Notes: generated by a model not told the origin, from the letters alone. Positions 44,665 through 53,758 are shown, numbered from the stretch's first letter. The stretch is DNA of 64,000 nt from G963663315 sp965208975 (GCA_965208975.1 CBDBQH010000003.1:372001-436000), one strand, 5' to 3'. Made by a program: numbers and translations.

Positions 44665-47300
44665 GCCGGCTGCCCCGCGCCGAACTGTTTGACGCGAATC
44701 AGTTTCGCGGCGCCTGTCCGGATACAACGGACGCCGCGCGGATTTTTCGGCGCGCGCTGGAACGCGGGCGCAACGTTCTCGCTGAATATCATCTCGAAAC
44801 GGGGAATGCCGCTACTCTGGCTAATCAATTCAGTTGGTTGATTGACCAGTTACTGAAACGGTCATGGCGGCGCTTTTTCCCGAGCGCTGGCAAAGCGCCC
44901 TGCCTGATCGCGACCGGGGGCTATGGCCGGGCGCAGCTCAACCTCGAATCGGATATCGACCTGTTGATTCTGCTTCCTGAGCGCGCGGCTCAATCACAGC
45001 TGGAGACGACCGAAGCCTTTGTCCGGTTTTGCTGGGACATGGGCCTGAAAGTCGGCCATAACGTCGGTACGCTGAAAGATTCGATACGGATGGCTTCACA
45101 AAACCTGACCGTCATGACCAACCTGATGGAAACCCGGCTGATCTGCGGCGACCCGGTCTGTTTTGAAGCCCTGCAAACCCGATTAAGACGGGGCAGTATC
45201 TGGCCGGCGAAGAAATACTTCAAGGAAAAGCTCAAGGAACAACAGGCCCGTCATCTTCATTTTAGCGGCACCGCCTACAACCTGGAACCCAATATCAAGG
45301 AAAGCCCGGGCGGACTGCGAGACTTGCATACGATCAGCTGGGTTGCGAACCGATATTTCGGCGCCAGTGACTTCGCCGAACTGGTTGATCATGAATTTCT
45401 GACAGAACAGGAATACCGCGGCCTGATCCGATGCCGGAACTTCCTGTGGAAACTACGCAACGGCTTGCATCTGCTGGCCGGCAGGTGTGAAGACCGTTTC
45501 CTGTTCGACTACCAGAGAGAGCTGGCAAAACAACTGGGGTTCAAACAACAGGGCGGCCATCTCGCAGTCGAGAGTATGATGAAACGCTACTACCGCACCG
45601 CCAAGGAAGTACAGTTGCTCAACGAGATTTCCCTGCAGCACTTCCAGGAGGCGATTTTAACCCCCGGAAAACCTGGATTACGCAGAATCAATGACCGATT
45701 CAACGCCATCGGCGGTTATCTGGAAACAGCCCGTGCCGATTTGTTTGAAACCCGTCCAGGCGCTCTGCTGGAGCTGTTCCACCTGATGCAAAGACGTACC
45801 GACCTGATTGGCGTTCGCGCAAGTACCATCAGACAGGTGCGCGCCAACCTGCACAAAATCGACAACCCATTCAGGAAAGACCCCGAAAACCGCGCCACCT
45901 TCCTGAATATGTTTAAATTCCAACAGGGTCTCACCCATGCCCTGCAACGCATGAACGCCTACGGAGCGCTGGGCCGGTTTTTCCCTGAATTTGGCAACAT
46001 TGTCGGACAAATGCAACATGACCTGTTTCATGTATTTACGGTGGATGCCCATTCACTTTTTGTAGTCGGCAATCTGCGCAAGCTGACGCTGGACAAATAC
46101 CCGCGCGAGTTCCCGGTCCTGCGCGCCATGATCAGTAAAATGAATCGGCGGGAACGGCTGTATCTGGCGGCGCTGTGTCATGACATCGGCAAGGGCAGTG
46201 GCCGCGACCACTCGGTGGTCGGCGAAAAAATCGCCCTGAAACTGTGTCGTCAATTACAACTGTCGGAATACGACAGCCGATTTGTCGCCTGGCTGGTCAG
46301 GAATCATCTGGTCATGTCCTGGACCGCGCAAAAGGAAGATACCTCCGACCAGCATGTCATCGACCGATTCGCTGAACGGGTGGGTGATCAGGAGCATCTG
46401 GACAATTTATACCTGCTGACTGTAGCGGATATGCGCGGCACCGGCCCTGCCGTGTGGAGCGAATGGAAAGGACAATTATTGAGCAACCTGTACGCCGCGA
46501 CATCGCGCCGCCTGCGCTCTGGCATCAGCGGACCGCAAGCCATCACCCAGCGCGTCAATGACCGCAAACAGGCGATCCGGAAGCTGGTAGCCAAATCCAT
46601 CTCCGAAACCAGACTGCACCAGTTCTGGGAACAACTGGACCAGGAGTATTTCCTGCGTAACGGCCCCGAAACCTGCGCCTGGCATGCCCGGCAGATTTGC
46701 CGCGCCAACCTGCTCGACCTGCCTTTGGCAGCGATTCGTCAACGCCCGGAAATCAAGGCCCGGCAAATTCTGGTGGTCGCGCCCGAGGCGGAAGATCTGC
46801 TGTCCCGCAGCACCGCGGCAATCGACAGACTGGGGTTGAGTATTCTGGATGCCAGAATTCACCAGACCCGCTCCGGTCTGGGCATCCTGGTTTTCGTCAC
46901 CGACACGCCGGACGAGAAAATCCGGGGGCCACATTCGCGCAGCGACCAGATTAACGAAATTCGCCGACTGCTGTCATGCACAGGAGATTATATTCCGGTA
47001 CGGCGCGCCGTACCCCGGGCCGCGCGACAATTCAAGGCGCCGACCGCGGTCCACTTCAACGACCAGGCCAACCTCGGTTACACGATCATGGAGATTGTCT
47101 CCCAGGACCGTCCGGGGTTGCTCTACCATGTTGCCGTGGCCCTGGTCGAATGCAAGGTTCGCCTGGTCTCCGCAAAGGTTTCGACAGTAGGGGAGAAAGC
47201 GGAAGATACGTTTTTCATCACGGACCGGGACGGCAATCCGGTGGACTCCCGAAAACAACGCGCATGCCTGCAAAGCCGACTGCAGAAATATCTTGGATAG
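44661..47300 (+). CDS. glnD: Bifunctional PII uridylyltransferase / uridylyl-removing enzyme
   Basis: Nitrogen-status sensor that adds UMP to, or removes it from, PII proteins in response to glutamine. 879 residues: N-terminal nucleotidyltransferase domain with GGYGRAQLNLESDIDLLIL, a helical linker, an HD hydrolase domain (LCHDIGKGSGRDHSVVG) near residue 500, and two C-terminal ACT domains (from VVAPEAEDLLSRS and from IMEIVSQDRPGLLYHVA). Translationally coupled to map. Confidence 0.96.
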   Translation: MSRLPRAELFDANQFRGACPDTTDAARIFRRALERGRNVLAEYHLETGNAATLANQFSWLIDQLLKRSWRRFFPSAGKAPCLIATGGYGRAQLNLESDIDLLILLPERAAQSQLETTEAFVRFCWDMGLKVGHNVGTLKDSIRMASQNLTVMTNLMETRLICGDPVCFEALQTRLRRGSIWPAKKYFKEKLKEQQARHLHFSGTAYNLEPNIKESPGGLRDLHTISWVANRYFGASDFAELVDHEFLTEQEYRGLIRCRNFLWKLRNGLHLLAGRCEDRFLFDYQRELAKQLGFKQQGGHLAVESMMKRYYRTAKEVQLLNEISLQHFQEAILTPGKPGLRRINDRFNAIGGYLETARADLFETRPGALLELFHLMQRRTDLIGVRASTIRQVRANLHKIDNPFRKDPENRATFLNMFKFQQGLTHALQRMNAYGALGRFFPEFGNIVGQMQHDLFHVFTVDAHSLFVVGNLRKLTLDKYPREFPVLRAMISKMNRRERLYLAALCHDIGKGSGRDHSVVGEKIALKLCRQLQLSEYDSRFVAWLVRNHLVMSWTAQKEDTSDQHVIDRFAERVGDQEHLDNLYLLTVADMRGTGPAVWSEWKGQLLSNLYAATSRRLRSGISGPQAITQRVNDRKQAIRKLVAKSISETRLHQFWEQLDQEYFLRNGPETCAWHARQICRANLLDLPLAAIRQRPEIKARQILVVAPEAEDLLSRSTAAIDRLGLSILDARIHQTRSGLGILVFVTDTPDEKIRGPHSRSDQINEIRRLLSCTGDYIPVRRAVPRAARQFKAPTAVHFNDQANLGYTIMEIVSQDRPGLLYHVAVALVECKVRLVSAKVSTVGEKAEDTFFITDRDGNPVDSRKQRACLQSRLQKYLG

Positions 47301-47322
47301 ACGAGTGGGAAGACCGTCGAAA

Positions 47323-48339
47323 ATGACCCGGCAAACCTTGAGAAACCGATTTCTCAAAGACTGCGGCTGGTCCCGCGCAAGGCTCCATGCACTGCCGCCA
47401 GACGCATCGTTTCGTCAATATTTCCGGCTTGAACAGTGCGGTCACTCCATGATGCTGATGGACGCGCCGCCTGAACATGAAAACGCCGCCGCCTTTATCA
47501 GGATAACGGAGCGCTTGCAATGTCTTGGAGTGCGGGCGCCGACTATCCATGGCGCCGACCCGGAGCGCGGTTTTGTTCTATTGGAAGATCTCGGAGAAGA
47601 TACGTTTACCCGCTTGCTCGCCGCTCATGAGGATGAAACCGGATTGTATGATCAGGCCATTGACTTGCTGACCGCTCTTCGCAATCATCCGCGCGCAACC
47701 GATCTTGACATTGGAAAATACGACTGGACGGCCTTCATCCGGGAAGCGGAACTGTTTACCGACTGGTATCTGCCGGCCTGCTCCGGTGAGCCGGTCAGCG
47801 ATTGCGTTAAATCCGCTTATGTCGAGGCATGGCGGGCTGTCTTTGACGACCTGCCGGCGCTGGAACCGACCCTGGTTCTGCGTGACTATCATGTCGATAA
47901 TCTGATGCGGGTCAATAACCACTGCGCGGTTCTGGATTACCAGGATGCCCTGATCGGCTCTCCCGCCTATGATGTCGTATCCCTGCTCGAAGATGCCCGC
48001 CGGGACTTGAAACCCGGTCTGGCCAGCCGAAGCCTGAAGCGCTATCTGGCAGACCAGCGGGCGCCGGACGCGCAAATTTTCGCGCATCATTACGCCGTAT
48101 GGGGAGCGCAACGCCATTGCAAGGTAGCCGGGATTTTCATGCGACTCTGGCTACGCGACAACAAGCCGGTTTATCTGCGCCACCTGTCGCGTGTTATCAA
48201 ATTGCTGGCCGCCAAACTGCGCCAGCCATCACTGCAACCTGTTGCCCAATGGTTCACAGCCAGTAATGTGGCCCTTGCATATCATGAACCGAAATGGTCG
48301 CGGCAGGAAATTCACCAGAAAATCAGCCCCGAATCGTAG
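47323..48339 (+). CDS. AmgK-like sugar kinase / aminoglycoside phosphotransferase-fold protein
   Basis: 338 residues from the ATG at 47323 (MTRQTLRNRFLKDCGW); a TTG start at 47293 would overlap the glnD stop. Kinase-fold motifs: SFRQYFRL in the N-lobe, VLLEDLGEDTF hinge, the catalytic loop LRDYHVDNLM and VLDYQDALIGSPAYDVVSLLED for metal binding. This pattern matches COG3178 proteins, including AmgK, which phosphorylates N-acetylmuramate and GlcNAc at the anomeric position in peptidoglycan recycling. The usual partner nucleotidyltransferase murU is not next to it; the repeat block follows instead. Confidence 0.75.
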   Translation: MTRQTLRNRFLKDCGWSRARLHALPPDASFRQYFRLEQCGHSMMLMDAPPEHENAAAFIRITERLQCLGVRAPTIHGADPERGFVLLEDLGEDTFTRLLAAHEDETGLYDQAIDLLTALRNHPRATDLDIGKYDWTAFIREAELFTDWYLPACSGEPVSDCVKSAYVEAWRAVFDDLPALEPTLVLRDYHVDNLMRVNNHCAVLDYQDALIGSPAYDVVSLLEDARRDLKPGLASRSLKRYLADQRAPDAQIFAHHYAVWGAQRHCKVAGIFMRLWLRDNKPVYLRHLSRVIKLLAAKLRQPSLQPVAQWFTASNVALAYHEPKWSRQEIHQKISPES

Positions 48340-48751
48340 GGGCGGGTCTCCGTACCCGCTCGCAGCCATCATCGAACGCAACCGGAAATCTAATGCGGGC
48401 ACCCACAAGGAGCGCCTCCCCGATCAAGCCGGGGACAGGCTCTACGCATCGTTCAGTACGGGAACCATATTATCGTGGATTCCTGCTTATCAAGGGAATG
48501 ACGGAAGGGGCCACGACCGCCATCGTAGGGGCGGGTCTCCGTACCCGCCCGCAGCCGTCATCGAACGCAACCGGAAATCTAATGCGGGCACCCACAAGGA
48601 GCGCCTCCCCGATCAAGCCGGGGACAGGCTCTACGCATCGTTCAGTACGGGAACCATATTATCGTGGATTCCTGCTTATCAAGGGAATGACGGAAGGGGC
48701 CACGACCGCCATCGTAGGGGCGGGTCTTGTGCCCGCCCGCAGCCGTCGTCC
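48335..48751. repeat. 189-bp tandem repeat, two full copies plus a partial third
   Basis: Copies begin at 48335, 48524 and 48713 with the same CGTAGGGGCGGGTC start and a constant period of 189 bases; the first two are nearly identical. Each full unit contains the GGGGCGGGTC...ACCCGC palindrome, a segment including AATGCGGGCACCCACAAGG, CCCCGATCAAGCCGGGG, and a GATTCCTGCTTATCAAGGGAATGA end. The same building blocks recur at 53.9-54.3 kb. The block lies between the convergent AmgK-like and tatC genes, filling the 441-base gap; no gene was seen in it. Confidence 0.9.
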
Positions 48752-48780
48752 CTGTCAAAAAGCGATTCGAAAGACGTTCG

Positions 48781-49554
48781 CTATTTGCCCCACTTGAGTG
48801 TCGGCGTCTGCGTCCGGTTTTTCATGAACCGGCAACAGTACAGCCCCAACTCGAACAGGGCCCATACAGGAAGCGCAAGCAGCGTCTGGGAGAAAACATC
48901 GGGGGGGGTCAGCAACATGCCGACCACAAACGCCGAGACAATGATGTAAGGGCGCTTTTTGGCCAGGCTTTTTTCATCGGTAATTCCCATGTAAACCACC
49001 AGCACGGTAGCGACAGGAACCTCAAACGCCAGACCGAACGCGAAGAACAGTTTAATGACGAAATTAAGATAAGCGTTGATATCCGTCATCACGGCCACCC
49101 CTTCCGGAGCCGTGTTGGCGAAAAACTGGAAAATAATGGGGAAGACCGCGAAATAGGAAAACAGGATACCGAGGTAGAACAAGGCGCTGCTGGACAACAA
49201 CAACGGCATCACCAGCTTCTTTTCACTCTTGTACAGACCGGGCGCGACAAACGCCCACAACTGATAGAGCAGATAAGGAACAGCCAGGGCGCAAGCGCAG
49301 GCAAACGCGAATTTGAACGGCACAAAGAACGGCCCGTGAGGCTCGGTCGAAATCATGCTGTTGCCTTCCGGCAAGGCGCTCATCAGCGGACGCGCAAGTA
49401 CCTCATAAAGGGTATTGGCGAATGGCGCGAGTATGACAAAAAAGACCAGCACGGACAAAATCCCCCGCAACAGCCGGTCGCGTAACTCAAGCAGGTGGGT
49501 AACCAGCGTCTCCGGCGACTCGCCGGCTCTCTGGTTGGATTCAGTATCCGCCAT
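48781..49554 (-). CDS. tatC: Sec-independent translocase subunit TatC
   Basis: Multispanning receptor for twin-arginine signal peptides. 257 residues with six membrane segments. Conserved HLLELRDRLLR near the N-terminus, TEPHGPFFVPFKF, QLWAFVAPGLYKSEKK, FEVPVATVLVV and the RPYIIVSAFVVGMLLTPPDVFSQ block are all present. It starts at the last base of the tatB stop. Confidence 0.97.
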   Translation of the reverse strand: MADTESNQRAGESPETLVTHLLELRDRLLRGILSVLVFFVILAPFANTLYEVLARPLMSALPEGNSMISTEPHGPFFVPFKFAFACACALAVPYLLYQLWAFVAPGLYKSEKKLVMPLLLSSSALFYLGILFSYFAVFPIIFQFFANTAPEGVAVMTDINAYLNFVIKLFFAFGLAFEVPVATVLVVYMGITDEKSLAKKRPYIIVSAFVVGMLLTPPDVFSQTLLALPVWALFELGLYCCRFMKNRTQTPTLKWGK

Positions 49555-50129
49555 TACCCGCTCTTTTTCATTTTGCGGACGCCATCGTCAGCCGGGCGTA
49601 CAAGCCCCTTGCTGCCAATCAGCGCACTTCTTACGTGCTGATAACTTAACCCAAGGTGTCTTGCAATATCCCCACGGCTGCATCCCTTTTCCCACAGCTG
49701 CCTGATTTTAGCGCTTTTGGTTTGCTCGCTTTTTACGATCTCATCTACACTCTCATCTACACTCGACGCTGTTTTTTTCGCGGTTGCCTTCTTCGCGGCA
49801 GTTTTCTTCTTCGGCCCGCCTGAAACGTCATCCATGGATTCTCTGATCTCCTTGCCGGTCTCCTTGAGACCCAGTATATCCGGGTTGTCAGACGCTTTCC
49901 TGAAATCGCTCGCAACCGAGCCTAATTCCTGTTTCAAATCCTTCAATTCATGCAGTTCCTGTTCCCGAATCTCCTTCCTGATGTCGGACTTGACCTCGTT
50001 CAGCATACGGCGACCCTTGCCCACCCAATGACCTGTGGCGCGGGCAAATCCGGGCAATCTTTCCGGTCCGATGACGACCAGGGCAACGGCGCCAATAAAC
50101 GCCATTTCCCAGAATCCAATATCAAACAT
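49554..50129 (-). CDS. tatB: TatB with a C-terminal helix-turn-helix-like extension
   Basis: Twin-arginine translocase subunit. Residues 1-22 form the membrane helix (MFDIGFWEMAFIGAVALVVI), then GPERLPGFARATGHW and an amphipathic, charged region to about residue 100, as in normal TatB. A Lys/Ala-rich linker (KKKTAAKKATAKK) follows, and then residues 137-174 look like a helix-turn-helix (KIRQLWEKGCSRGDIARHLG, then LSYQHVRSALIG). TatB proteins usually end in a disordered tail, so the HTH-like part is unexpected. There is no frameshift or stop between the parts. Confidence 0.92.
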   Translation of the reverse strand: MFDIGFWEMAFIGAVALVVIGPERLPGFARATGHWVGKGRRMLNEVKSDIRKEIREQELHELKDLKQELGSVASDFRKASDNPDILGLKETGKEIRESMDDVSGGPKKKTAAKKATAKKTASSVDESVDEIVKSEQTKSAKIRQLWEKGCSRGDIARHLGLSYQHVRSALIGSKGLVRPADDGVRKMKKSG

Positions 50130-50153
50130 CAGATATCGGGGCCTGGCTCAAGG

Positions 50154-50426
50154 TCAGGATTTCTTTGCTTTGGCTTTGGCTTTCTGTTTCTGTGCAACGG
50201 GCTCATCCTCCACGGCCTCAGCCTCAGCGACAGCTTCCTCAATCCGCTCAGACTCCGGCACAGATTCTGCGTCCGGGTTTTCTTCCTTTACCGCCTTTTT
50301 GAACCCCTTGATCGCGCCACCCAGATCGCCACCCAGATTCCTTAATTTTTTAGTGCCGAAAATCAACAAAACGATCACCAGGATGATCAACAACTGAACC
50401 GGACTGATTCCACCAGGACCGAACAT
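50154..50426 (-). CDS. tatA: Sec-independent translocase subunit TatA
   Basis: Pore-forming subunit of twin-arginine export. 90 residues: a short N-terminus, one membrane helix (QLLIILVIVLLIFGTKKL), the RNLGGDLGGAIKGFKKAV amphipathic helix, and an acidic then Lys/Ala-rich tail. First gene of tatABC, 24 bases before tatB. Confidence 0.96.
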   Translation of the reverse strand: MFGPGGISPVQLLIILVIVLLIFGTKKLRNLGGDLGGAIKGFKKAVKEENPDAESVPESERIEEAVAEAEAVEDEPVAQKQKAKAKAKKS

Positions 50427-50462
50427 AACAACTCTCCACGAAGGTTAATTAAAATATATGCG

Positions 50463-50491
50463 ATGATACACTGATTCCACAGGAAACCCAA
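50463..50491 (-). promoter_or_regulatory. Candidate promoter for tatABC
   Basis: On the minus strand TTGGGT (50486-50491), a 17-base spacer, then TATCAT (50463-50468), in the 106-base gap between hisI and tatA. The tatA start is about 37 bases further on. Reasonable hexamers with ideal spacing; not otherwise supported. Confidence 0.45.
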
Positions 50492-50532
50492 TTTGCGCGG
50501 GAATTTTTTTCAAGCGGAAGGACTCCTCGGCT

Positions 50533-50934
50533 TCAGCGGTAAATATCGGACGGGTCTTTCAACACCGGCTCCACTGCAATCCATTTCCCGTCCTGATAAA
50601 GCTGGTAGAAACAGCTGTGGCGTCCGGTATGACAGGCAATTCCACCGATTTGCTCCACCTGCATCAACACCACATCGGCATCACAATCAATCCGGACTTC
50701 CCGAACTTGCTGGACGTGACCGGACTCCTCCCCCTTTCTCCACAACTTCTGTCTGGATCTGGAGAAGTAAACCGCCCGCCCCTCTTCCAGTGTCGCCTGC
50801 AATGCCTGGCGATTCATCCAGGCTACCATCAGTATCCTGCCGCTGGCCTGTTCCTGGGCGATGGCCGGCGCCAACCCGGCCTGATCCCATTTGATTTGAT
50901 CCAGCGCTGCATTCATCACTGAGTTTTCTGTCAT
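50533..50934 (-). CDS. hisI: Phosphoribosyl-AMP cyclohydrolase
   Basis: Third step of histidine synthesis, a zinc enzyme. The ATG at 50934 overlaps the hisF stop by 4 bases (ATGA) and gives 133 residues. Motifs: VAWMNRQALQATLEEGRAVYFSRS-type core, KLWRKGEESGHVQ, the metal-binding DCDADVVLMQV and the Cys-bearing ACHTGRHSCFY. Only the cyclohydrolase is encoded; there is no HisE pyrophosphatase domain fused to it and none follows. Confidence 0.95.
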   Translation of the reverse strand: MTENSVMNAALDQIKWDQAGLAPAIAQEQASGRILMVAWMNRQALQATLEEGRAVYFSRSRQKLWRKGEESGHVQQVREVRIDCDADVVLMQVEQIGGIACHTGRHSCFYQLYQDGKWIAVEPVLKDPSDIYR

Positions 50935-51710
50935 TTCATTAATGCCCATCTGACCTCGATACCCCGCTCCGCCATGCGTTTCTTGGCTTGTTCGACCGTA
51001 TATTCACCGTAATGGAATATGCTTGCGGCCAGCACCGCGTCGGCGCCGCCGAAGCGAACTCCATCCGCGAGATGATCCAGGGTTCCCACCCCCCCGGAAG
51101 CAATGACAGGAACCGAAACAGCAGACGTGATTTTCTTTATCAGGGCCAGGTCGAACCCGTTTTTGGTGCCATCCCGGTCCATACTGGTAACCAGCAATTC
51201 CCCGGCGCCGTGGCACACCATTTTCTCAGACCATTCCACTGCGTCAAGCCCGGTGGCATTGCGGCCACCATGAGTGTAAATCTCCCATTTCGGGACACCG
51301 GGAACCTGTTTCGCGTCAATCGCCACCACAATGCACTGGCTGCCAAAATGCTCACTGGCGTGGCGTATGAAATCCGGGTTTCTGACCGCGGTGGTATTAA
51401 TCGAGACTTTATCGGCGCCGGCATTCAATATCCGGCGTATATCCTCCAGTGTACGAATCCCACCGCCCACCGTAAGCGGAATAAAAACCTGGCTGGCCAC
51501 CTGTTCGACCACATGTAAAATGGTCTCGCGGTCATCGGAGCTCGCGGTAATATCGAGAAAGGCGATTTCATCGGCGCCTTGTCTGTCATATCTGCATGCC
51601 ACTTCCACCGGGTCACCGGCATCCCGAATATCGACAAACCGGACACCTTTCACCACCCGCCCGTTATCGATATCCAGACAAGGGATAATGCGTTTGGCCA
51701 AAGCCATCAA
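50931..51710 (-). CDS. hisF: Imidazole glycerol phosphate synthase, cyclase subunit
   Basis: Forms IGP and AICAR from PRFAR with ammonia from HisH. 259 residues in a beta/alpha barrel; catalytic Asp residues sit in IIPCLDIDNGRVVKG and in VTSMDRDGTKNG. Also seen: GGGIRTLEDI, INTTAVRNP and IASGGVGTLDHL. The second codon is also Met, so the start may be one residue later. Follows hisA after 12 bases. Confidence 0.97.
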   Translation of the reverse strand: MMALAKRIIPCLDIDNGRVVKGVRFVDIRDAGDPVEVACRYDRQGADEIAFLDITASSDDRETILHVVEQVASQVFIPLTVGGGIRTLEDIRRILNAGADKVSINTTAVRNPDFIRHASEHFGSQCIVVAIDAKQVPGVPKWEIYTHGGRNATGLDAVEWSEKMVCHGAGELLVTSMDRDGTKNGFDLALIKKITSAVSVPVIASGGVGTLDHLADGVRFGGADAVLAASIFHYGEYTVEQAKKRMAERGIEVRWALMK

Positions 51711-51722
51711 TCCACACCGGCG

Positions 51723-52478
51723 CTACAGGCCATTACCGCGTTCAACGAACCACTCATCCGCGACCTTCCGGCCTGCGGCAAAATCAAGAGTGCCCTCGTA
51801 AATCGCTCGGCCAGTAATGGCCCCGATAATACCTGAGCCGCTGGCCTCAGCCAGTCTTTTGACATTCTCTATATTGTGAATCCCCCCAGAGGCGATGACC
51901 GGGATATTCACCGCTTGGGCCAACTCCACCGTGGCTTCGACATTCACCCCTCCCATCATACCATCTCTGGCAATATCAGTATAGATGATCGCCTCCACCC
52001 CATCGGAGTCAAAACGCCGGGCCATATCCACCGCATCATGCCCGGACAGCCTGGCCCATCCCTCAACTGCAACTTTCCCGTCGCGAGCATCCAGGCCGAC
52101 GATTACATGACTCCCGAATCCGGCGCACAAATCACGAATCAGGCCAGGCTCCCGGATCGCCTGGGTGCCGATAATGACATAGCGCACTCCAGCCTGAATA
52201 TAACCTTCGACCGTGTCTTCATTACGGACGCCGCCACCGACCTGGACTGGAACATCCGGGTGATTCTCCGCAATCCGGTGAATCAGGTCCGCATTCACGG
52301 GCTCCCCGGCCATGGCCCCGTCCAGATCAACAATATGGAGTCGTCTCGCGCCCTCATCCACCCACCGCGCCGCCATGGATACCGGATCATCGGAAAATAC
52401 CGTGGATTGATTCATGTCCCCCTGACGCAGCCGCACACACTTGCCGTCCTTGATATCAATGGCCGGTATCAACAACAT
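51723..52478 (-). CDS. hisA: ProFAR isomerase
   Basis: Amadori isomerase acting just before HisF/HisH. 251 residues; barrel with the first-strand Asp in LLIPAIDIKDGKCVRL and the second catalytic Asp in IIYTDIARDGMMGG. Also VQVGGGVRNEDTV and IASGGIHNIENV. Two bases separate it from the hisH stop. Confidence 0.97.
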   Translation of the reverse strand: MLLIPAIDIKDGKCVRLRQGDMNQSTVFSDDPVSMAARWVDEGARRLHIVDLDGAMAGEPVNADLIHRIAENHPDVPVQVGGGVRNEDTVEGYIQAGVRYVIIGTQAIREPGLIRDLCAGFGSHVIVGLDARDGKVAVEGWARLSGHDAVDMARRFDSDGVEAIIYTDIARDGMMGGVNVEATVELAQAVNIPVIASGGIHNIENVKRLAEASGSGIIGAITGRAIYEGTLDFAAGRKVADEWFVERGNGL

Positions 52479-52480
52479 GG

Positions 52481-53137
52481 CTAAACGGCGCCGTTCCAGC
52501 GCAGGAAGTTTTTCAGGAGTTGCAGTCCGGCGCGCTGACTCTTTTCGGGGTGAAACTGGGTTGCGAACAGGTTTTCATGGGCAGCCGCAGCCGTGAAACG
52601 GTTGCCATACCCGCATTCTCCGGCAACCTGTCCCCGGTCATCACTTTCCACATAATAACTGTGAACAAAATAAAAACGTTCGCCGTCTTCAATGCCATGC
52701 CATAGCGGATGGTCGTTGACGATCGAAACCGTGTTCCATCCTGTATGTGGAATTTTCAACCGCTGCGCGGGCACAGTGGATTGGTGCCGCTCATGGCTTG
52801 AAAAATGCCGCACCCGCCCTTTCAGGATATCCAGTCCACGAGTGCCCTGATTTTCTTCGCTGTCGCCGTAGAGCGCCTGCAACCCCAGGCAGATACCCAG
52901 CGCCGGACCTTCGCCGAGACGCTTCCTGAGCGTATGCTCCAGCGCCGGGTCGTGGTTGATTTTCCTGATCCAGGCGCCGATTGCTCCCTGTCCGGGCAAT
53001 ATCAGATAATCGGCGGTCGCAATCTCTTCAGGATTCGCGGTGACCCTGACCTCATGACCAGAGCCGACACAGGCAACCGCCTTGCTGACCGATCTCAGGT
53101 TGCCGGTGCCGAGATCAACGATGACTATCCTGTTCAT
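52481..53137 (-). CDS. hisH: Imidazole glycerol phosphate synthase, glutaminase subunit
   Basis: Class I glutamine amidotransferase supplying ammonia to HisF. 218 residues. Nucleophile Cys in LGICLGLQAL, His/Glu in ATQFHPEKSQ, oxyanion-strand region LILPGQGAIGAW. Lies between hisB and hisA. Confidence 0.96.
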   Translation of the reverse strand: MNRIVIVDLGTGNLRSVSKAVACVGSGHEVRVTANPEEIATADYLILPGQGAIGAWIRKINHDPALEHTLRKRLGEGPALGICLGLQALYGDSEENQGTRGLDILKGRVRHFSSHERHQSTVPAQRLKIPHTGWNTVSIVNDHPLWHGIEDGERFYFVHSYYVESDDRGQVAGECGYGNRFTAAAAHENLFATQFHPEKSQRAGLQLLKNFLRWNGAV

Positions 53138-53167
53138 GACTTTTGCGGCGAAGAGCCCGCAACCCGC

Positions 53168-53758
53168 CTACAGTGTTCCCTTGGTTGAAGGCACATCGGT
53201 GACCCGGGGATCGGCGGCAATCGCGCAGCGCAGGGCGCGGCCAAACGCCTTGTACACCGTTTCCGCGATATGATGCGAGTTTTCGCCGCGCAGATTGTCA
53301 ATATGCAGTGTGACCAGCGCGTGATTACAGAAACCCTGAAAGAACTCATGGATCAGGGCGGTTGAAAAGCCACCGATGTTCCGGTCCGGGTAATCAACAT
53401 GGCTGACCAGCAGGGGTCTCCCGGAAAAATCAATCACCACCCGGCTCAGCGCTTCATCCAGCGGAACGTAAGAATGACCATAACGCGAGATCCCCTTTTT
53501 GTCGCCAAGCGCCTGCGTCATCGCCTGCCCCAGGGTAATACCGATGTCTTCCACGGTATGGTGGTCATCAATGTGCAAATCACCACGCGCCGTGATTTCC
53601 ATGTCAATCACGCCATGCCGCGCGACCTGCTCCAGCATGTGTTCGAGGAACGGCACCCCGGTATCGAATTGCGCCCTCCCGACACCATCAAGATTCAGAT
53701 TGATATGTACCTGCGTTTCTTTGGTCTCGCGAGTGACTTGGGCAGTTCTGTCGGTCAT
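53168..53758 (-). CDS. hisB: Imidazoleglycerol-phosphate dehydratase (monofunctional)
   Basis: Manganese enzyme of histidine synthesis. The ATG at 53758 (MTDRTAQVTRETKET) gives 196 residues, typical for the stand-alone dehydratase; in-frame codons further upstream do not match the family. Metal-binding motifs FLEHMLEQVARHG and IDDHHTVEDIGITLG, and the second set in IHEFFQGFCNHALVTLHI and GENSHHIAETVYKAFG. First gene of the local his run; AT-rich hexamers such as TATACT upstream suggest a promoter but no clear -35 was found. Confidence 0.96.
   Translation of the reverse strand: MTDRTAQVTRETKETQVHINLNLDGVGRAQFDTGVPFLEHMLEQVARHGVIDMEITARGDLHIDDHHTVEDIGITLGQAMTQALGDKKGISRYGHSYVPLDEALSRVVIDFSGRPLLVSHVDYPDRNIGGFSTALIHEFFQGFCNHALVTLHIDNLRGENSHHIAETVYKAFGRALRCAIAADPRVTDVPSTKGTL

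Noticed and set aside
48294..48797. 167-codon plus-strand frame over the 189-bp repeat
   Set aside because: The 189-base period is a multiple of three, so the repeat stays open by chance; the product is only a translated repeat with no start signal or family.
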